Source of the DNA: Treponema bryantii
GTDB lineage: Bacteria; Spirochaetota; Spirochaetia; Treponematales; Treponemataceae
DNA length: 64,000 nucleotides
Reading direction: 5' to 3'
Assembly (NCBI RefSeq): GCF_900113965.1
Contig: NZ_FORI01000003.1
Span: 124,001 to 188,000, forward strand
Positions 61,234 to 64,000 of the stretch are shown here, one piece after another. Numbering within the stretch: position 1 is the first letter of the stretch; each line of letters opens with the position of its first letter. A program made the translations under genes and the position numbers. The notes below the pieces were generated by a model. It saw only the letters and a list, made by a program, of their open reading frames with translations, was not told where the DNA came from and searched no databases.

Positions 61234-62934
61234 TTAATCATTTTCGTTGGGACTCAACTCTGAGGAGATAATTAACTCGTCCTGGTACCAGTCTATCAGG
61301 AGGGAGAATTCTTCGCCGGTGTAGTTTTCGGCTTCGGTACGGATTTTCCAGACAGTACCTGATTCAAAGTTCTCGTCTTCTAACTCAGAAAGCGGGAGCC
61401 ACTTATTCTTATAGAGAATTTTGAACTGAGTTATATCTGTAATGTCCGCGCCTGTTACGCTGTCTGTGGCAAAGGTTTTGATTTTCAGATTTCTCTTTGT
61501 GTTTTTCAAAAAGTCACAGGTAATAAGAACCTCTTCATCGCCGGCAGAAAAACTCTTCCACCAGACATAAGGTCCAACAACAACCTTTACGCGGTAACTG
61601 CCCTTCTTCAAAAAAACAGGACGCATAGAGTAAATCTTGTTATGACTTACGGGGCGTGAGCTTATGAGCCGTGAATTCCAGAAATTGATTTTTTCCCAGA
61701 AAGCTTTTCCCTGCTCACTGAAAGTGCGGTCTGTTCCGCTTACTTCCGGAATCTTATCTCCATCATTTATAAAGAAAAAGGCACGGGCCGGAAGGTCTAG
61801 GTTTCCAGAGAGCGCGCGAGGCATTTCAATCTCAAGAGAAACTTCTGTATACCATTTTGAGAGCACAGTTTTATGAATGAGTCCGCTGTACCACAGGCCT
61901 GCAAAAACAACGGCGGCTGCGGTAACACTTAAGATTACCCGTCTCACAATACGTCGACCGCGGTCCTTCTGCGCAAGGCTGTCTGGCGCGAATGTATGCT
62001 GCTTTGTGGTAATTACCGACTTCGCCAACTGCACTCGAAGCTCATGAGTATCATAGTGGCGCAGATATTTTTTCACCTGACGGAGCACGGCATCAATCGA
62101 CTGATATCGAGACTTAGCCTTTGGCCGAATCATCTTATGAATCAGCCGGCAAACGTCTTTCGGTACATTCTTATCGATTTTGCGAGGACTTATATAACGG
62201 CCCTTCTTTATTGTATTCAGAGTTTCAATTGAAAGAGTTCCCGGGTATGGTTTTGTTCCGGTTACCATTTCGTAAAGCATAATGCCAAGCGCATAGATGT
62301 CGGCACGGTGATCAACGCGCGCGCTGTCTTCAAACTGCTCGGGCGGCATATAAGCCGGAGTTCCAAGCGCAACGCCGGTCTGTGTATGTTCACTGCTTCC
62401 ATCAAACGTGCCGTCCCCCGTGCCGCCCGAGCCCGCTGCGGCTCCGGCTCCATTTGTCGCATGGTCACTTGCGATTCCAAAATCTGCTAGCTTTATTTCG
62501 CCCCGCTTCGAAAGCAAAATGTTTCCCGGCTTAATATCGCGGTGAACAATTCCTTTTGAATGCGCATACTTTAAGGCATAACAGGCATCCTGCATAACAA
62601 GCATTGCAATCGGGCACGGAAGTGAAGTCTGTTTTTTGATAAGAGCATCGAGGGCAGTTCCATCAACCAGTTCTTCCACCATATAGCGGAAGCCGCCTTC
62701 AGTAAAATAATCAAAGAGATGTACGATGTAAGGACTCTGTAAATCAAGCAGCAACTGGGCTTCTTTTTTAAAACGGCCGGCATCCCCGGCATGTCCACGT
62801 GCAGTCATTTTTTTGATTACGACATAGCGCTTCAAAGACGGATGAATTGCCTTATAAACAAGGCCCATTCCCCCCTTCGCTATTATTCCGAGAACCTTGT
62901 ATTTTCCAATCATCGGTGGGAATTCGTTACTCAT
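61234..62934 (-). CDS. Transmembrane Ser/Thr protein kinase (Hanks type)
   Basis: 566 residues. The kinase domain (about 10-285) has the glycine loop IAKGGMGLVY, catalytic HRDIKPGN, DFGIA and a GTPAYMPPEQ activation segment. A Gly/Ser/Thr-rich stretch (about 160-185) sits in the activation loop. One membrane segment (about 332-352) is followed by an outer domain of about 210 residues with beta-rich sequence and no PASTA repeats. It should sense something in the periplasm and phosphorylate cytoplasmic proteins. The ATG at 62934 overlaps the phosphatase gene by 8 bp. Confidence 0.93.
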   Translation of the reverse strand: MSNEFPPMIGKYKVLGIIAKGGMGLVYKAIHPSLKRYVVIKKMTARGHAGDAGRFKKEAQLLLDLQSPYIVHLFDYFTEGGFRYMVEELVDGTALDALIKKQTSLPCPIAMLVMQDACYALKYAHSKGIVHRDIKPGNILLSKRGEIKLADFGIASDHATNGAGAAAGSGGTGDGTFDGSSEHTQTGVALGTPAYMPPEQFEDSARVDHRADIYALGIMLYEMVTGTKPYPGTLSIETLNTIKKGRYISPRKIDKNVPKDVCRLIHKMIRPKAKSRYQSIDAVLRQVKKYLRHYDTHELRVQLAKSVITTKQHTFAPDSLAQKDRGRRIVRRVILSVTAAAVVFAGLWYSGLIHKTVLSKWYTEVSLEIEMPRALSGNLDLPARAFFFINDGDKIPEVSGTDRTFSEQGKAFWEKINFWNSRLISSRPVSHNKIYSMRPVFLKKGSYRVKVVVGPYVWWKSFSAGDEEVLITCDFLKNTKRNLKIKTFATDSVTGADITDITQFKILYKNKWLPLSELEDENFESGTVWKIRTEAENYTGEEFSLLIDWYQDELIISSELSPNEND

Positions 62935-63949
62935 TTTTAACTACCTCTTTGATATCCGTATCCGGATTAAATTTTCTATCTGGCTGAACAAATGCAATAT
63001 TCTGTTTTCCAGGATTATGAATCTGAATATATCTTCCGTTCTGCAAAAGCTTATAGTTTCCTGTAACAGGTCTGTGTCCGCCAAGATAAACGTAATCATC
63101 CATTGCAGACTCTTTCTCTCCTGCCGCATCACAAAGATTCTTTACAATCTTTGCAGCACTTCCGGGATTCGCAACACCATTATCTGTCCAGGTCAAACCT
63201 TCTACAATACCCTCTTTGATTCGGGCATCTTTTATTTCTTCCATTGTCCAATCTGTAAAAGGTTCTGCATGTGAAACTACACATTTTTTTCCAAAGTAAA
63301 CAAGCGGAAGACTCTTCTCCACACAATTTATAAGATAAAGAATATCATCGCCATAATAATCCTGAACAAATACCATTCCCATTTCACCTTCATCGGCAAA
63401 CTTACGGAAGGCATAATCTCCATTACCTGTTGCGTTCAGAATATTTTCATGATTTCCCTTAAGAATATGCACGTAAGACGGAAAAGTTGTTTTGAGTTTT
63501 AAGAGCCCGGCTAGAAGACACAAACCTTCCTGCATTTCTGCAGAAAGTGCAGGTCCTGTATAAATGCCCGCATTAAACTCAGCTGCCGCCGCTGCCCAAC
63601 GCTCTCTGGTATTACGCTCGGTGTGAAGAATATCTCCCACGCTCAAAAGCCGAACCTTTCCCGCGCCAAGCGCTTCATAAACTGTCATATCATCAAAAAT
63701 CTGATATTCAAGAATATTCATCAGAAAATATGGGCGCGCATGTAAATCTGGAATTACAATAAGAGGAAGTTCATCCTTGTGAAAATCTATAAGACTTCCA
63801 AGGCTTCCATCTGATGCTGCTGGTCTGTAATCCGTTTTTTCTGAATCAAGGCATTCTGAGGCGCTGTTCAATAATTGAAAAAAATTATCATAAAACGGCA
63901 GAGTATTTGAGGTAAGTATATCTTTAATTGTCTGAAACTCTGAGTCCAA
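62927..63949 (-). CDS. PPP-type metallophosphoesterase
   Basis: 340 residues with the metallophosphoesterase motifs D68-L-H70, GDILH (105-109), KGNHEN (about 164-169), a later His in VSHAEP and GGHRPVTG near the end. These match serine/threonine phosphatases of the PPP class and diadenosine tetraphosphatases. The start is TTG at 63949 with AGGAT upstream; no ATG lies near in frame. Its stop overlaps the kinase gene by 8 bp, which suggests a matched phosphatase/kinase pair. Upstream 50 bp to the window end hold nothing identifiable. Confidence 0.85.
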   Translation of the reverse strand: MDSEFQTIKDILTSNTLPFYDNFFQLLNSASECLDSEKTDYRPAASDGSLGSLIDFHKDELPLIVIPDLHARPYFLMNILEYQIFDDMTVYEALGAGKVRLLSVGDILHTERNTRERWAAAAAEFNAGIYTGPALSAEMQEGLCLLAGLLKLKTTFPSYVHILKGNHENILNATGNGDYAFRKFADEGEMGMVFVQDYYGDDILYLINCVEKSLPLVYFGKKCVVSHAEPFTDWTMEEIKDARIKEGIVEGLTWTDNGVANPGSAAKIVKNLCDAAGEKESAMDDYVYLGGHRPVTGNYKLLQNGRYIQIHNPGKQNIAFVQPDRKFNPDTDIKEVVKNE

Positions 63950-64000
63950 AATTAATCCTGCATCTTTATGGATTTATGAAATTACAAGATTCATATTTCC

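Noticed and set aside
1-64000. tRNA, rRNA, integrase, transposase or prophage genes
   Set aside because: Intergenic stretches are short and none shows a cloverleaf or rRNA segment; no coding region resembles a recombinase or phage structural protein.

Overview
The window looks like the chromosome of a saccharolytic host-associated spirochaete, most likely a gut or rumen Treponema. This is inferred from several things: many lipoproteins with short lipoboxes, BspA-type leucine-rich repeats, LplB/LplC-type sugar permeases, fructan and xylan enzymes, and moderate-to-low GC. No rRNA or tRNA gene, phage, insertion sequence or CRISPR array was found. Gene density is high and no gap exceeds 300 bp.

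Region by region. (1) 1-5437, minus: envelope genes (LysM/M23 peptidase cut by the window edge, MptE-like DUF115 protein, FtsI-type penicillin-binding protein) and a small lipoprotein behind a consensus promoter. (2) 5443-16171, minus: three very large lipoproteins with beta-helix repeats, two with BspA-like repeats, apparently one operon. (3) 16310-20684, minus: fabZ, a lipoprotein, a small outer-membrane barrel protein, fabF and fabD. (4) 20854-22567, plus: a 53-aa gene and an NhaC-family antiporter. (5) 22678-27548, minus: the conserved block rplU-rpmA-obg-nadD-yqeK-LCP-rsfS. (6) 27577-38396: a LacI-type regulator divergent from a seven-gene fructan/sucrose operon (two permeases, binding protein, carbohydrate-binding lipoprotein, surface or periplasmic GH32, cytoplasmic GH32, fructokinase); a GH95 gene converges on its end. 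(7) 40807-49003: mixed single genes (OLD-type ATPase/nuclease, GNAT, two histidine phosphatases, flavoprotein, DUF2087 protein, a NUDIX-HD fusion, an iron-sulfur aldo/keto reductase). It includes an unusual fusion of an XRE helix-turn-helix with a FliM-like core and two SpoA domains. (8) 49059-52916: a small AT-rich accessory block with HicB/HicA, an unknown protein and a UvrD-type helicase carrying a nuclease-like insertion and zinc ribbons. (9) 53182-64000: a short ParC, YigZ, GH10 xylanase, HAD phosphatase, an esterase-like hydrolase, Lon, and an overlapping phosphatase/Ser-Thr kinase pair.

Two genome-scale habits stand out. First, at least eight genes lack a Shine-Dalgarno sequence and carry a -10-like hexamer 6-8 nt before the start codon, which suggests leaderless transcripts. 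Second, short dispersed repeats of several families sit between genes and, in two cases, inside reading frames (lon and one giant lipoprotein gene).

The best candidates for new biology are the HTH-FliM-SpoA protein, the helicase/HicBA block, and the repeat-derived peptide insertions.
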